A stretch of 50,824 nucleotides of DNA from positions 1 through 50,824 of the forward strand of contig JAUVLV010000014.1 in assembly GCA_030600545.1 (NCBI GenBank), read 5' to 3'. The notes below the pieces were generated by a model. That model worked only from the letters and a program-made list of their open reading frames with translations, was not told where the DNA came from and did no database searches. This stretch comes from Candidatus Aegiribacteria sp. (GTDB lineage: Bacteria; Fermentibacterota; Fermentibacteria; Fermentibacterales; JCC-6). The position numbers and the translations under genes are program-made. This document shows, one piece after another, positions 50,749-50,824 of this stretch (positions are counted from its first letter, which is position 1; the number at the start of each line of letters is the position of its first letter).

Positions 50749-50824
50749 TCAGGCGTATCCTGACGGGTCCATTCCAAGGAGTTTGAGAATCTGTCTCTGA
50801 AGAGTGGAGAGTTCAATCGGAAAC
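50749..50824 (-). CDS. C-terminal end of a gene leaving the window
   Basis: Read on the - strand from the window edge, 24 codons end at TGA (50749-50751): PIELSTLQRQILKLLGM, then DPSGYA. The helical, Leu-rich end looks like real coding sequence, and tails of this kind occur in some transposases, but the piece is too short to assign. Confidence 0.4.
   Translation of the reverse strand, partial: FPIELSTLQRQILKLLGMDPSGYA

Noticed and set aside
1-50824. CRISPR arrays, prophage modules, complete insertion sequences, known defence genes
   Set aside because: No regularly spaced repeats, phage structural genes, intact transposases or restriction/toxin-antitoxin motifs were seen in any part of the window.

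Overview
The window reads as chromosomal DNA from a diderm (Gram-negative-type) bacterium. It encodes outer-membrane biogenesis proteins (LolA, a BamD-like lipoprotein, SurA-type chaperones), meso-diaminopimelate synthesis (DapA, DapB), division proteins (FtsK, FtsE, FtsX) and many lipobox lipoproteins. A secreted beta-propeller ends in a FlgD-like/'PNP' C-terminal domain typical of FCB-superphylum and neighbouring candidate phyla (Fermentibacterota, Cloacimonadota, WOR-3 and similar). Base composition is near balanced. TTG and GTG starts are used for several genes, and genes are packed with 1-4 base overlaps. I cannot name the species; the phylum suggestion is inference.

Region 1 (1-14194, + strand) is a long run of tightly spaced genes: an HU-type DNA-binding protein fused to a CBM48-like domain, ftsK, a lipoprotein, lolA, rimO, a hypothetical, a TPR lipoprotein, a bamD-like gene, nadD, pilT, an NfeD-like gene, a slipin, dapA, dapB, the MEMO and AMMECR1 genes, and a coiled-coil lipoprotein. 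A strong two-way hairpin at 14218-14251 separates it from tyrS on the - strand.

Region 2 (15609-29919, + strand) holds upp, a P-loop/DRTGG protein, an M23 endopeptidase, mfd, three parvulin-type prolyl isomerases in a row (the last SurA-like), an S4 RNA-binding protein, ftsE-ftsX, yajC, def-fmt and a DUF116 gene. pepF follows on the - strand with its own promoter and a possible 15-residue leader ORF.

Region 3 (32068-34840, + strand) has a class V aminotransferase, a lipoprotein joining a LolA/DUF2092-like domain to a TlpA thioredoxin domain, and a tiny ORF with a strong ribosome binding site.

Region 4 (42397 down to 34922, - strand) is the most coherent accessory unit. A promoter with a palindromic operator drives six genes with almost no spacing: TetR regulator, RND/MMPL-type transporter, LolA-like periplasmic protein, outer-membrane beta-barrel, PlsC acyltransferase and patatin-type lipase. 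The set covers inner membrane, periplasm, outer membrane and acyl-chain chemistry, so I read it as a regulated lipid transport and remodelling system.

Region 5 (42622-50824) has the secreted propeller protein, then on the - strand a radical SAM/SPASM protein behind a near-consensus promoter, a tyrosine recombinase with an altered catalytic box, a phasin-like protein and a UbiB-family kinase. The last 1.4 kb is gene-poor and holds fragments: a truncated repeat protein, a recombinase-associated HTH protein piece and the tail of a gene leaving the window. It looks like a decayed mobile or recombination-prone patch. No tRNA, rRNA, CRISPR array, complete insertion sequence or prophage was recognised.
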